Source: CAWGMT01 sp963823675 (GTDB lineage: Bacteria > Planctomycetota > Planctomycetia > Isosphaerales > Isosphaeraceae). Taken from it: a stretch of DNA of 64,000 nucleotides. The position numbers and the translations under genes are program-made. Of the stretch, positions 6,893 through 17,778 are shown in pieces. The stretch covers positions 1,178,001 to 1,242,000 of the forward strand of contig CAWGMT010000012.1 in NCBI GenBank assembly GCA_963823675.1. The letters are read 5' to 3'. Within the stretch, counting starts at the first letter, position 1. Each line of letters begins with the position of its first letter. The notes under the pieces were generated by a model. The model was given only the letters and a program-made list of their open reading frames with translations, did no database searches and was not told where the DNA came from.

Positions 6893-9800
6893 TCACCACG
6901 TCCCCTTGTCGAAAACGCGCACGTCGTGCGATCCCGACACCTGGAGTGAGACCGGCCAATCCGGCAGCGCGAAAAGAACCTGTCGTCGCGCGAGCCAGAA
7001 GGTGTCGTCCCCGTTCGTCTCGACCAGGAACTTGATGGACGGCCGTGGCCGAATCATCGGGTCGACGATCGCTCGCTTCCGGACCATCGCCCGCAACTCG
7101 CGGGCCAGCAGGCTCTCTTTGTTGCCTCTCGGCTCTCGCAACCTCTGGGCCGTGACGACATAGCCGCCGGGATGCAGCAAGAGGTCGTGCTCGCGGCAGA
7201 CCACCACGATCTCGAACGCGACGTCGATCGATCCCACCGGCTTATCCGGCAGCGCGATGTGCGGCGGCGAAAACTCGTCCGGGGAATCGGATTTCGAGCT
7301 CGATTCCTGGCCAAGGCTCAAACTCGGCGACCCCTGCGCCGACTGCGTCGCCGAGGAGAAAGAGCCCAGCGGCAGCCCACTCGATGGACTGGCGATCTGA
7401 CCCGGTGCGCTCGAGCTGAGGCTGGAGCTCGAATCGAGATTTGAGCTCGAGCTGGAACTTGAGCTCGAGCTGGAACCTGAGCTCGAGCCTGAACTCGAAC
7501 CGAGGCCGGCATTCGCAAGAGACCCCAAGTTCGACCCGGAAAGTGCGGCTGCCAAACTCGGTGGCAAGGGCGGATTTCCGAGCGCGCTCTGCTGGCTCTG
7601 GTCGGCTGGAGCATCCGCCGGCTGGTACGGTCCTTGAGCCGTCTGGCCGACTTGACCCGCTGGCGGCTGGCCGGTCATGCCTCGGTACGCCACCGCAGCC
7701 GGATCGCTCGGAGACGCGGCCGATGGGCTGGCGGCACCGCCGGATGAACTCGTTGGCGCCGCCTGGTCTCCTCCGGGCACGCTCGCGCCCGGCGATCCCG
7801 AACCCGTTGATGCCAGATTGCCCGCCCCGCCTGACGACGAACCATTCGCTCCGCCAGAAGAGGAACCCGGGTAGGACAGCGGATTCGGTTCGGCCGAGCC
7901 GGTCGCCGTCGCGTTGGAACCGCTGGACAAAGGCAACCGGAAGCCGTTCGGGTCGCCACCCCCCGCAGCGGAGTTTTGAGCGGGAGAGCCGAAATTCGGT
8001 CCGGAAATAGCCGACGAAGCCGTTGTCGTTCCCGTGCTGTTCGCTACCGATCCGGGCGATCCGCCACCGGGAAGTACGAGCGGTGAACCGGACGCCGGCA
8101 CGCTGCCCGGTGCCGAAATAATCAGGGATGACTGGCCGTTGACCGCGGTCTGCGCTTGCCCAAAGAGGGCGCAGATTGACCCGGCGTCGAACCCGTGCCT
8201 GGCTGACCCGTCGCCGGGTCGAGGGTGCCGGCCTGGCCCTGCGAACGGGAATTCGAGCCACTGCCTGGTTGACCCGTCGCCGGGTCGAGGGTGCCGGCCG
8301 GCTCGAGGTCGGGCAATGTGAATGCGGTGCCGTTCCCGCTCGAATCGGTCCCCTTACCATACGGTCGCGCGGGAGTGAGCCCTTTTCCCGAGCCGGATCC
8401 TTGCAGCCCTTGCATTGCGCCGGCGCCGCTCCCCATAGCGAGCGAACCGGCGTCGCCGCCAGAGCCAGCTCCAGAGCCAGCTCCACTTCCGGAAGCGAGC
8501 GAACGGCCGTTGCCGCCAGAGCCAGCTCCGGCGCTTCCAGGAGCGAGCCGACCGCCGTCGCTGCCAAAGCCAGCTCCAGCGCCCGCTCCGCTCATGGGAC
8601 CGAGAGTGCCGGTGCCGTCCGCTGCTTTACCGGTTCCATAGCCGGATCCAGGCGCGGAATTCCGACCTGTGCCGAGGGCACCCCTCTGCCCTCCGAAACC
8701 TGGTTCGCTGCCGCCTGAGCCCGGCTGAGCACTCACAAGGCCCCCCAGGCTCCCCGCGAACCTCCGGCCCCCAGGACCTGCGCCGGCTGTGCCCGTTGCG
8801 TTCGTGCCCGATTCGTCGGCCGATCTTGGGCCCGCCGGCCAGACGAAATCTTCGGGCGTCACACTGTTGCCGCCGCTACCGCCGCCGCTGCCACTCCCGC
8901 GCCGCGCCGCCGGCCGGCTGTGCGCGACTGGCCAGGCCTCCTTCCCATCCGGACGGAGCCTTGCTGTCGCCTGGCGACAACCCTTCGGGCCCCGTCGACG
9001 AACCCTGGCCGCCACCGGCGGAATCGTTGTTTGTCAGGGCCGCCCTGGACCGAGGGGCCGGCTCCAGAGGAGCGTCAAGAGGCACCGAGCCGTCCCAGGT
9101 CGCGAGGTTGTCGAGATCGGGAATATCGACCGCAAGGTTCTGGTCGATCAGCTCGTACCCGAAGGCGATTCCCAGCGGCTCGAGGCTGGCGCGGGCCTCG
9201 TAGTAGGAACGGACACCATTGGGCCGGACCAGAAAAACCAGGTAGGGAACGGCGGGCGCCCCGTCGGGCGTGTCGGCCGAGCGGATGTGCAACATCTCGC
9301 GGGCAACCGCCCGCACGATGGGGCTCTTACGCGGTTGAATCCGTGGCGAGAGCTCCAGGCCCGAAAAAGTTTGCCCGCTCGGCTGGAGCGTAACTCCGCC
9401 GCTCGTGCACTCGAGAACGACCGGGCGCCGCCAGGTTCCGTTCGGCCCCTTGTAAGGCAACACGGCATATCCCGACCTACTCGTTGCCTTGGCGAGCGCC
9501 GCCTTGAGCGCATCGCGCTCATGCGCCAGCACGTCGCGCTCGGCGTCGAGCGCATTCGCGGTCTCTTCAAGGTGTCTCGGCGCGGCGGGATAGGCCGTCG
9601 ATCTGCTGTCGAACCAGCAGCTCCCGGCGTTTCCATCGCTGCGACTCGGCAATCGCAGTCTTCCGCGCCGCCTCGAGCTGCTGCACGCGCCGGTCAGCGG
9701 TTTCGAGCGCCGCGATCTCGGTCGAAATCGCGGCCGACAGCCTCGCCACAGCCTGCTCCGTCAACTCTTCGGCTGTAACCTGTTTGGGCTGCTCCGGCGG

Positions 9801-10118
9801 TTGCGGCGAAGTGCCGCGTTCAGGCTCAATCGAGGCGTCCTGGGAAATCATATCGGCTTTGGGCGACGAGGCAAAATACAGTGGTGGTGGTTGAGGCGTT
9901 TTCGCCGGTGCGGAAACGCCGGTAACAGTTGCTCGTGGCGAGGGGGAAGGGATGGCGGCGTGTCGATAGACGGCCACGACGAGGTTCAGGGTTCCGCCGA
10001 GCGCGGCGAGGATGAAGGCGAGGAGCAGGCGCTCGGCCCAGATCGCCCCTTTCGGGTGCGGCATCGGCCCCGATTTCCCCGTCCTAGGCTTGGTCTGCGC
10101 ACTCATCCGTGCCGGCAT
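6893..10118 (-). CDS. Large membrane-anchored coiled-coil / Gly-Ser-rich protein, unknown function (three frame breaks)
   Basis: A composite of about 1,070 residues. In order: a cytosolic tail; one membrane helix (ERLLLAFILAALGGTLNLVV); a coiled coil; a planctomycete-conserved domain with NGTWRRPVVLEC, VPYLVFLVRPNGVRSYYEAR and PLGIAFGYELIDQ; several hundred Gly/Ser/Pro-rich residues, including a poly-Ser run near 7440-7500 and two GTLDPATGQPG copies; and a C-terminal domain with VVVCREHDLLLHPGGYVVTA and IKFLVETNGDDTFWLARR. Frames change near 9575, 8905 and 8155, each time rejoining a continuous protein, so indel error is likely. It forms a two-gene unit with the gene at 5760-6878. Confidence 0.7.
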
Positions 10119-10408
10119 CCTTGACCGGTCTTGTTTTGCGAATGCAACTGACAGCCGAGCGGCGTCGCCAGCATTCTATAGAAATGCGGCAATCTTAGCG
10201 ACGCGGCTTCTCCGCGCATCACTGGGGATAAATCGGGATTTGACGGCTGATGGCTTGAGTATGATCGATGCCATCGCGCGGGTCGACCAAGCCGGGTTCG
10301 TCGGGAAGAAGCTTGACCTGTCCCGGTCGCGGCTTGATTATGACTGATCTGGCAGTGATATCATTCGGACTGTGATTGAATGTAATCGCCGCAACGTGTG
10401 AGGCGCTC

Positions 10409-13400
10409 GTGAATAACACTGTCACGCCCGATCCCGACGACTCGCTCGCGCCAGCCACGGAGGAACTGGTGTTTCGGGTCATCCGGCAACAAGAGACGGA
10501 CGTCAACGACCTGCTAGAGCAGTTTCCGGATGCTTCGGAGATCCTTCGAAACGCGTCGAGGTATCTCTTCGGTGAATTGACGGCAAGCCTCCCGACGGCG
10601 GAGCAAGTCCCCGATGCGTCGGGTAACACCACTTTGCCGCGGCGGCCGGAGGGACCGTCGGAGCCGGCCGATGAAATCGGCCGGCTCGAACGCGGACGCG
10701 GCCAGGAGATCTGCCGTCGATTCGAGACCGATCTGGAGCGCGGGCTGTCTCCGCGCATCGAAGACTGCGTCAGCGATGTCGCCGAGCCGCAACGGTCCGC
10801 GCTCTTGTCGATGCTTCTGGCCGCGGAGCTGCGATTCCGCGTGCGGCGCGGTGAGCAGCTCACGCTCGACGAATACCTCCATCGGTTCCGCGAGCACCGC
10901 GAGCTCATCGAAGCCGTCTTCGCCGGCGTCGTCGGCCCGGAGCGGATCGGCCCGTTTGTCGTGCTCCGGTTCCTGGGCGGGGGGAACTTCGGCAGGGTCT
11001 ACCTCTGCCGGGACGAGCAGTTGGACCGGCTGGTCGCGATCAAGGTGCCGCGGCCCGAGACGGTTCTCCGGCGCCGACGGACCTCGACCGATTCCTGCAG
11101 GAGGCGCGGCTCGCCGCCCGGATCAAGCACCCGGGCATCGTCACGGTTTACCAGGTCGATCGCGACCAGGACGTCGGTTGTTTCGTCGTTCTCGAGTACA
11201 TCGAGGGCCGGTCGCTCTCGGCTCTGCTGCGAGCCGAACGGCTCACGCCCGCGCAAGCCGTCGGAGATGATGATTCTCGTCGCCGATGCGACTCTCGTTT
11301 GCCCACGAGCAGGGGTTGGTCCATCGCGACCTGAAGCCCGAGAACATCCTGCTGGACACGCACGACCGGCCGCACATCGCCGACTTCGGTCTGGCGGTGC
11401 ACGAGGATGACCGCTGGCCGCGACGCGGCGAGATCGCCGGGCACGCCTGCATACATGGCGCCCGAGCAGGTTCGCGGCGAGAGCCACCGGCTCGACGGCC
11501 GGACCGACCTCTGGGCTCTCGGCGTGATTCTCTACCGCATGCTGACCGGTGCAGCGGCCGTTTGACGGGGCCAACACCGATCTCACTTCGACGACATCCT
11601 GAACCGCGAGCCGGTACCGCCGCGCCAGCGCGACCGGACCGTCCCCAAGGAGCTCGAACGGATCTGCCTGAAGTGCCTCTCCAAGCGGATGACCGACCGC
11701 TACGCGACGGCTGCGGATCTGGCCGATGACCTGCGCCACTGGCTCGACTCAGCGGGACGCGAGCTCCTGGCCGACACGGCGGCGGCGACTTCCGCCTGAG
11801 GGCGCAAGAACGCCGCTTTCGACAGACCCGGTCTCCACGGGATCCGTCGTCTCGCTTCCGGCTCCCGTCCGGCCCAAGGGCCTGAGGGCGTTTGATCGTC
11901 GACGATCAGCGACTTCTTCCTCGGTCTCTTGCCCGGCCCGCGCGACCGCGACGGCCTGCCCGAGAGCCTTCGGTTCTGGAAGACCCGGATCGAGCCGGGG
12001 GAACACGAGGACCCGTTCGCCGTCGGTCTGCTTGTGCGGGCCCAGCGGCAGCGGCAAGACGTCGATGATCAAGGCCGGGCTGCTCTGCCGGCTGTCTGCC
12101 GCCGTGATCCCCGTCTACGTCGAGGCGTCGCCGGGCACGACGGAGGCGCGGCTGCTCGTGGCGCTCTGAGCGCGTGGCCGCGGGCCGGGCCGGGTGACTG
12201 AGCCTGGCGGAAACCGTCGCCGGCATGCGCAGCGCGCGCCTTGCTTCCCCGAGGGCGCAAGGTCTTGATCGTCCTCGATCAGTTCGAACAGTGGCTGCAC
12301 GCCGACCACGACCGGCGGACGGAGGCGAGCTCATCCAGGCGCTGAGGCAGTGCGACGGGGCCAACGTCCAGTGCCTCGTCCTGGTGCGCGACGACTTCGC
12401 GATGGCGGCCGCCCGGTTCATGCAGGCTCTCGAGATCCGGCTGATCGAGAGCCAAAACTTCGCCACCGTCGACCTGTTCGACCTCGTCCACGCGCGGAAG
12501 GTCCTGCGCGCGTTCGGCCTGGCCTACGACCGGTTTGGCGACGGCGAGAAGGGCGCCCAGGATCAGTTCCTCGACCAGGCGGTCGCCGAGCTGGCCGCAG
12601 GACGGCAAGATCGCGCCGGTGCGGCTGGCGCTCTTCGCGCAGATGATCAAGGACAAGCCCTGGACTCCGGCGACTCTCAAGGAGGTGGGAGGGCTGGAGG
12701 GGATCGGGGTGACGTTTCTCGAGGAATCGCTGGCGAGCCCGGCTGCAAACCCCGAGCATCGGCTCCATGCTGCCGGCCGCCCGCTACGTCCTGCGGGCGC
12801 TCTTGCCCGATGGCGGGGCCGACATCAAGGGCCACATGCGATCCTACGACGAGCTGCTCGAGGCCTCGGGCTATGCGCACCGGCCGCGTGATTTTGATAC
12901 GCTCCTGGCGATCCTCGGCACGGAGCTCCGGCTGATCACGCCGACCGACCCGGAGGGGGTCGGGAAGGATGAAGGCGAAAGGAGGAAGGATCAATCAGTT
13001 CCGACATCCGATTCCGGTTCATCGTTGATCCGTCATCCTTCATCCGTTCCGAGGTACTATCACCTCACGCACGACTACCTCGTTTCGTCGCTCCAGAGCT
13101 GGCTGACTCGCAAACAGCGCGAGACGCGGCGGGGGCGGGCTGAGCTCCGTCTCGCCGCCATCACAAATCAGTGGAAAGATCGCCCTACAACCCGCCGGCT
13201 GCCGGCACCACTGGAGTGGCTTGAAGCGCTCGCGTTCACCAGGCCGAGGTCATGGTCGACCGACGAGCGGAGGATGATCCAGGCCGCGACGCGGCACTAT
13301 TTGACCGTTCTCGGGCTGGCGGCCTGCCTGATCATCGCCGCGATCGTTGCCGTGCGTGAATTCCGCAACCGCGAGCGATCCACGGCCCTCCTGGCGCGTG

Positions 13401-15379
13401 CCGTCAAGGCCGACCTCCGGCAGGTACCGGAGTTGCTCGGCCTTGTCTCCGCAAGCTGGCCGCATCTCCTTGGTCCTCTGGAACGTCTCGAAAGGGAGCC
13501 GGCGGCCCCCGAGGCCGAGCGCAGGATGGTCGCGCTTTTGCTTTTTTCCGGCAATCCGACGGAGCGGCGCGCAGCCGTGCTGCGCGAATCACTGGCCGGG
13601 GCGCGACCCGATGAGGTCGCGATCATCCGCGACGTTCTCGCGCTGCATCCCGATCGATCCGGCGCCGATTTGCTCAAGCGGGAGCTTTGCGACGAGTCGG
13701 CCGACCCGGCTATCCGGCTGCGGGCCGCGTGTGCGCTCGCGCGGCTCCGGCCCACCGACGTTGTGGGACAAGACAGTCTGGCGGCCCTTCTGACTCAGGC
13801 CCTGCTGGCGGAAGACCGACGATCGCAGGGCGGCTGGATCGAGCTCCTCAAGCCCACCCTCGGCCTGTTCCTGGGCCCGCTCCTGGGAGTTTGCAGCGAT
13901 CCGCGCACCGATCCCACCATGCTGTCGACCGCGGCGGAAGCCCTCGGTGAAACCCTGGTCCGTCGTGGCGACGCCGCCGGGCTCGCCAGGGCGGTCGTCC
14001 AGTCTCGCCCCGAGGCCTCGAACATCCTGAGGCGCGATCTGAGCCGCCTCGAAGATCCCGGTCCGGCGCTCGATTTCTTCCGTGACGTCATGCGGGAGGA
14101 GCAAACCGGCGAGTCGCGGACGGAGCTTCTCGCATCGCGGAAGGTCAACGCCGCCATCGCACTGGCGGCCCTCGGTGAACCAGAAGCCCTCTGGCTACAG
14201 CTCAAGCACCGGCCGGACCCACGCGTTCGCGCGCTCCTGATTCGCAGAATGGGGGCCTCGGGGCTCAACCCGAGCGTCCTGATCGAGCGGCTCGCCATCC
14301 CCGATCTCGACCCGGCCGAACGCCAGGCTCTGCTCCTGGGCCTTGCCGAGGCCGACGATGCGAGGTTTACCACTCACACGCGCAACCTTGTCGTCCTTCT
14401 CGCCTCGAGGCTTTACCGCGAGGATTCCCATGCGGCCGTCGGTTCGGCGGCCGAGTTGCTTTTGCGGCGGTGGGGCAGACCGCCCGAGCCCCGCCAGGAG
14501 GGCGATGCCCGGACAGCCGTGCGGGCGGCCCGTCGAGATTCTCCCAGCCGGCTGGTCGGCCCTAACGGCCACGTCTTCGCAGTGCTGCCGGCGCCACTCG
14601 AATTCCGCATGGGCTCACCCGAGCACGAAAGCGGTCGTTCCGCTGACGAAACTCTGCACTTCCGCCGGATCAACCGCAGCCTCGCCGTGGCCACCAAGGA
14701 GCTGACCATCGAGCAATTCCGGAAATTCGCCCCGGCCTCCTACCCCGGTCTTCCTGACGACCATGAACCGGGGTACCCCGCCAATGACCTGTCATGGTAC
14801 GACGCGGTGGGCTACTGCAACTGGCTGAGCAAGCAAGCCGGGATCGACCCCGGCCAGTGGTGTTATCCCGCGGCCATCGTCTCCGGAATGCGGATCTCCA
14901 CGGCCGCCGTCGAGCGTTACGGGTTCCGCCTGCCGACGGAAGCGGAGTGGGAGTATTTCTGCCGGGCCGGCACCGAGACCAGCCGGCCTCTGGGCGAATC
15001 CGAAGACTCGCTGTCCGGCTTCGCCTGGACCTGGCTGAACTCGGGCGACCGGACTCACCCGACCGGACGTCTGCTTCCCAACGAGTTCGGGCTCTTCGAC
15101 ATCCTGGGCAACGTCTGGGAGTGGTGCCACGACGGGCCGCTCACGGCCGCTTTCGAGCGCACACCGTACCCCGCGGCAACCCGAAACCATCCGGCCGGCG
15201 ATTCGCTTGCCGACCTTGTGATCATGAATCGTGCCTGGCGCTCGTTGCGCGGCGGTGCCTACGACTATACGCCAACGACAGCCCGCTCGGCACACCGGGA
15301 CGTGTCGCGGGTCGAGACCCGCAACGTCTATATCGGAATGCGCGTCGTCCGCACTCTTCCACCAGCCGGCCAGCCATGA
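10409..15379 (+). CDS. Giant Ser/Thr kinase - STAND ATPase - FGE-like fusion protein (many frame breaks)
   Basis: A composite of roughly 1,650 residues. Kinase: glycine loop FLGGGNFGRVY, VAIK, HRDLKPENILL, DFGLAV, MAPEQ. STAND-type ATPase: Walker A GPSGSGKTS near 12045, Walker B LIVLDQFEQWL near 12275, and the companion YHLTHDYLVSSLQSWLTRK near 13060. Then a membrane helix (LTVLGLAACLIIAAIVAV, near 13310), a helical-repeat region, and a C-terminal SUMF1/FGE-type domain (FRMGSPEHESG, RLPTEAEWEYFCRAG, LGNVWEWCHDG). The FGE domain lacks the paired Cys expected after RGG, so oxidase activity is unlikely. At least nine frame changes lie between 11060 and 12770; 12767-15379 is one clean frame. GTG 10409 is the preferred start. 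Confidence 0.8.
12958..13050. repeat. GGATGAA-type repeat element inserted in the coding sequence
   Basis: Between the codons for TPTDPEGV and PRYYHLTHDYLV lies an in-frame segment whose ends carry GGATGAAGG and its complement CCTTCATCC as an imperfect inverted repeat. It adds about 28 low-complexity residues (KDEGERRKDQ ... RHPSSV). The same motif forms intergenic elements at 26036-26137 and 27676-28049. Confidence 0.75.
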
Positions 15380-15443
15380 TAATGTGTTGGGCGAGCCAGC
15401 GCGATTCATCGCTGCGCGACAGTATGGAAAGAGGAGGATTATC

Positions 15444-16115
15444 TTGAAGGCCCGTCTCGTGCGATCGTCTGAATTCGGTCCCAAGCAGGAGATGGCGTTC
15501 AGCGTCACGGGTACCGTCGCGATCCCATCCCCGATCCCAGCGACCGGCGAAGTTTCCGCCCTTCTCGTTGTTCAAGACACGCAAGACAAGAAGGAACAGT
15601 CGAATCTCAATTTCAAGACTCTGCTCAAGAGCGTCCAGGTCGTCAATCAGCAGTGCGTGGTCACGAGGATCGTGGCGTACGACTCGGTGAGGGCGGTTGC
15701 GTTCTACTCGGACGGTGACAAGGAGGCCAGGGACGGAGAATGGACCGTCGTGCCGGCCAGCCGTCTGGCTCCGATGCTTGCGCCGGCTCTTCAGGCGCTG
15801 AAGGAAGTCGATAAGGAACGCGGCGGCACGTTCGAATTCCCGTTATTCGAGAGAGCCGTCCTGTACGTCTCCGAGTCGGCGTCCATCCTTCATCGCGTGG
15901 AATTCGGCCTGACGGCCGCTGTCAGCGCGGAAGCCCCCTTGCCGCTCTTGTCCGGCCACGAGCGGCCGTGCTGCTGCGATTTCGAGCACCCCTGCTGCTG
16001 CGACTACGAGCATCCCTGCTGCTGCGACTACGAGCATCCCTGCTGCTGCGACTTCGAGCATCCCTGCTGCTGCGACTTCGAGCACCCGTGCTGCTGCGAC
16101 AAAGGCCGGCGCTAA
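15444..16115 (+). CDS. Protein with six HPCCCD-type Cys repeats, unknown function
   Basis: 223 residues from TTG 15444, preceded by a strong AGAGGAGG ribosome site at 15430-15437. Residues 1-172 form a soluble-looking domain of no family I recognise (KARLVRSSEFGPKQEMAFSV, LLKSVQVVNQQCVVTR, AVAFYSDGDKEARDGEWTVV). Residues 173-220 are six octapeptides of the form E-(H/R)-P-C-C-C-D-(F/Y/K), giving 18 cysteines in 48 residues plus His and Asp ligands. This is consistent with metal binding; a multi-core peptide precursor is a speculative alternative. It begins 64 bases after the giant kinase gene, and a glycosyltransferase follows. No signal peptide is seen. Confidence 0.85.
   Translation: MKARLVRSSEFGPKQEMAFSVTGTVAIPSPIPATGEVSALLVVQDTQDKKEQSNLNFKTLLKSVQVVNQQCVVTRIVAYDSVRAVAFYSDGDKEARDGEWTVVPASRLAPMLAPALQALKEVDKERGGTFEFPLFERAVLYVSESASILHRVEFGLTAAVSAEAPLPLLSGHERPCCCDFEHPCCCDYEHPCCCDYEHPCCCDFEHPCCCDFEHPCCCDKGRR
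15960..16103 (+). repeat. Six 24-bp tandem repeats encoding EHPCCCD(F/Y)
   Basis: Units begin at 15960, 15984, 16008, 16032, 16056 and 16080. Each contains TGCTGCTGC for Cys-Cys-Cys. The internal units are nearly identical, indicating recent expansion. Confidence 0.95.
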
Positions 16116-16133
16116 ATCGCTTTGCACAATTCC

Positions 16134-16195
16134 GGGAGGGCGAGCCTCCCGGCGAGCCAATCTCCCAGGCGGCTCGGACGGAGCCTCGCCCTCCC
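16134..16195. repeat. Palindromic GGGAGGGCGAG repeat
   Basis: The arms at 16134-16158 and 16171-16195 are imperfectly complementary (GGGAGGGCGAG and GCGAGCC parts match) and lie just after the stop of the Cys-repeat gene. This resembles a common planctomycete intergenic repeat and may act as a transcript-end hairpin. No T-run follows. Confidence 0.75.
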
Positions 16196-16283
16196 AGGAT
16201 CACGCAAGGCCATTTAGAGGCTTGTGGCCCTTCGTCCGGGCCCGCCGGGGACCGCGCCGGGACCGGCGTCATCGAGACGCGAA

Positions 16284-17700
16284 ATGATGAGTCGACACGT
16301 TCCGTCCCTTCCGAATTGGCTCGATGTTGATGTGGTCATGCTCAGCAGGGACCTCGCGCCGCTCCGAGGGGACGTTCTCGCGGGCATCAACATCCAGAGC
16401 GGCGTGCGGCTCGTCGTCCACCGCGTGGTTGGCAAGCGGCTGCCAGGCGATATCACCCGGTGGGAGACGATCGCCCGGGCGCGCAATGCGGGCAAACGGC
16501 TCGGGTCGGCTCCCTGGATCATGTACTTAGACGACGATGTCGTGCTGGGCCAGGGTTGCGTGGCGCGTCTGGTCCAGGGGCTCTTGCGGCGCTCCGAGTT
16601 CGCCGCGCTGGGGGCAGACTCGGCCGGCGAGATGCGTAGCGGGCGCGACCACTGGGATTATCCCCGGCACGTCGGCATGGCGGCCACGATGTTTCGACGC
16701 GAAAGACTCTCGAACCTGACGTTCCGCTGGGAGCCGCACAAGTGCGAATGCCTGTGCTGCTGCGAAGACCTGCGCCGAGCCGGCCTGGGAATCGGCTACC
16801 TCCAGGGCGCCACCGCCTGGCACCGTCCGATCTCGCGACGCGGCGCGGCACGGCCCAACCACTCGCCCGCTGAAGATAATCAGCGGGGGAATGGGTCTTC
16901 TGCCTCGCCGCCTTTGACGTGCCGGATCTTGGCCGCCTTCAATCGCCGCGACTTCCACAAGTTCCGCCGTCAGTTTTTGCGGACCCTCCGCGGCTGTGGA
17001 AATCGCGAGCCGGTCACGGCCGTCGCGTACGGCCTCTACCCCAGCGAGCGCGACCTCCTCGCCGCTCTACCCGGAGTGGAGATCGTGGCACTTCCCGGCA
17101 ACAACGTCAGTCCGGCCATCCGGCGGGTCCGAGACTTCCAGGCGATTGTCGCGTGCTGGCCGGATGAGACTCCGGTCGCTTACTGGGATGCCGGCGATGT
17201 GCTCTTTCAGGCTTCGCTTGAGCCCCTTTGGAAACTCGTCCGTGCCTACCCTAATCAGTGCCTCGCCGCGCGAGCCGATGGGCTATCCGGACAACCCCGT
17301 GATTGTGTCGTGGACGAATACGATCCGAGACCCTTCCGCCCGCCGCCGCGCAGTTCGAGCTCATGTCGACTCATCCCCACTTGAACGCCGGCTTCGTGGC
17401 GGGCACCGCGAGCGCCATGATGCGCTATCTCAAGGAGGCAGATCACCTGCTCAATTCCCCCGCGCTGCACGGCGTCGGACCTTGGGGCGATCAAGTCGCG
17501 ATCAATGTCTACTGCCACTCGCATCCGTCGGCGTGGATCGAAGTCCCCGACTGCTGGAATTACTCCCTGGCCGGCCGCAGCGCGGCACTTACCGCCGGTT
17601 CCCGAACGGATGCATCGAGTCGGTAAACGGCTCGGCGGTTCATGTCGTCCACGGCAACGCGGGAACACTCGGTCGGTCCGCATTCCCGTTCCTGCTCTAA
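16284..17700 (+). CDS. Family-2-like glycosyltransferase with C-terminal extension (three frame breaks)
   Basis: A composite of about 470 residues from ATG 16284. The N-terminal half looks like a GT-A transferase: a WIMYLDDDVVLG metal-binding Asp motif, RARNAG, then PHKCECLCCCEDLRRAGLGI and YLQGATAWH. The second half has AVAYGLYPSERDLL, VAYWDAGDVLFQ, LNAGFVAGTASAMMRYLKEA and GPWGDQVAINVYCHSHPSAW, which resembles a second nucleotide-sugar-handling domain. Frames change near 17270, 17350 and 17590 and resume without loss. The acceptor is unknown. The position right after the Cys-repeat gene invites, but does not prove, a functional link. Confidence 0.65.
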
Positions 17701-17726
17701 CGCCGCGCCGATCCGAGGTTGGCGCG

Positions 17727-17778
17727 TTTTGGTGTTGCGCTATTCACACGCTCCGAGCAGGCTCGCGCAACACCAAAA
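17727..17778. terminator. 14-bp perfect hairpin after the glycosyltransferase
   Basis: TTTTGGTGTTGCGC at 17727-17740 is exactly complementary to 17765-17778, with GC-rich flanks that can extend the stem. It starts 27 bases after the stop codon, so a role in transcript termination is plausible. The loop is 24 bases. Confidence 0.5.

Noticed and set aside
5754..7163. 469-codon open frame on the plus strand
   Set aside because: It is a GC-driven antisense shadow of the membrane coiled-coil genes: Arg/Gly-rich, without family motifs or a ribosome site.
7242..8567. 441-codon minus-strand frame overlapping the Gly/Ser-rich gene
   Set aside because: An out-of-frame reading of the same low-complexity DNA. 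The other frame joins recognisable domains on both sides.
10409..12770. Treating the kinase region as a set of small separate genes
   Set aside because: The ordered kinase and ATPase motifs run through all fragments in the correct order, which is only consistent with one broken or mis-sequenced gene.
15444..17700. A confident RiPP biosynthetic cluster
   Set aside because: There are repeated cores and a glycosyltransferase, but no leader-recognition element, protease or known maturation enzyme. Kept only as speculation in the finding.
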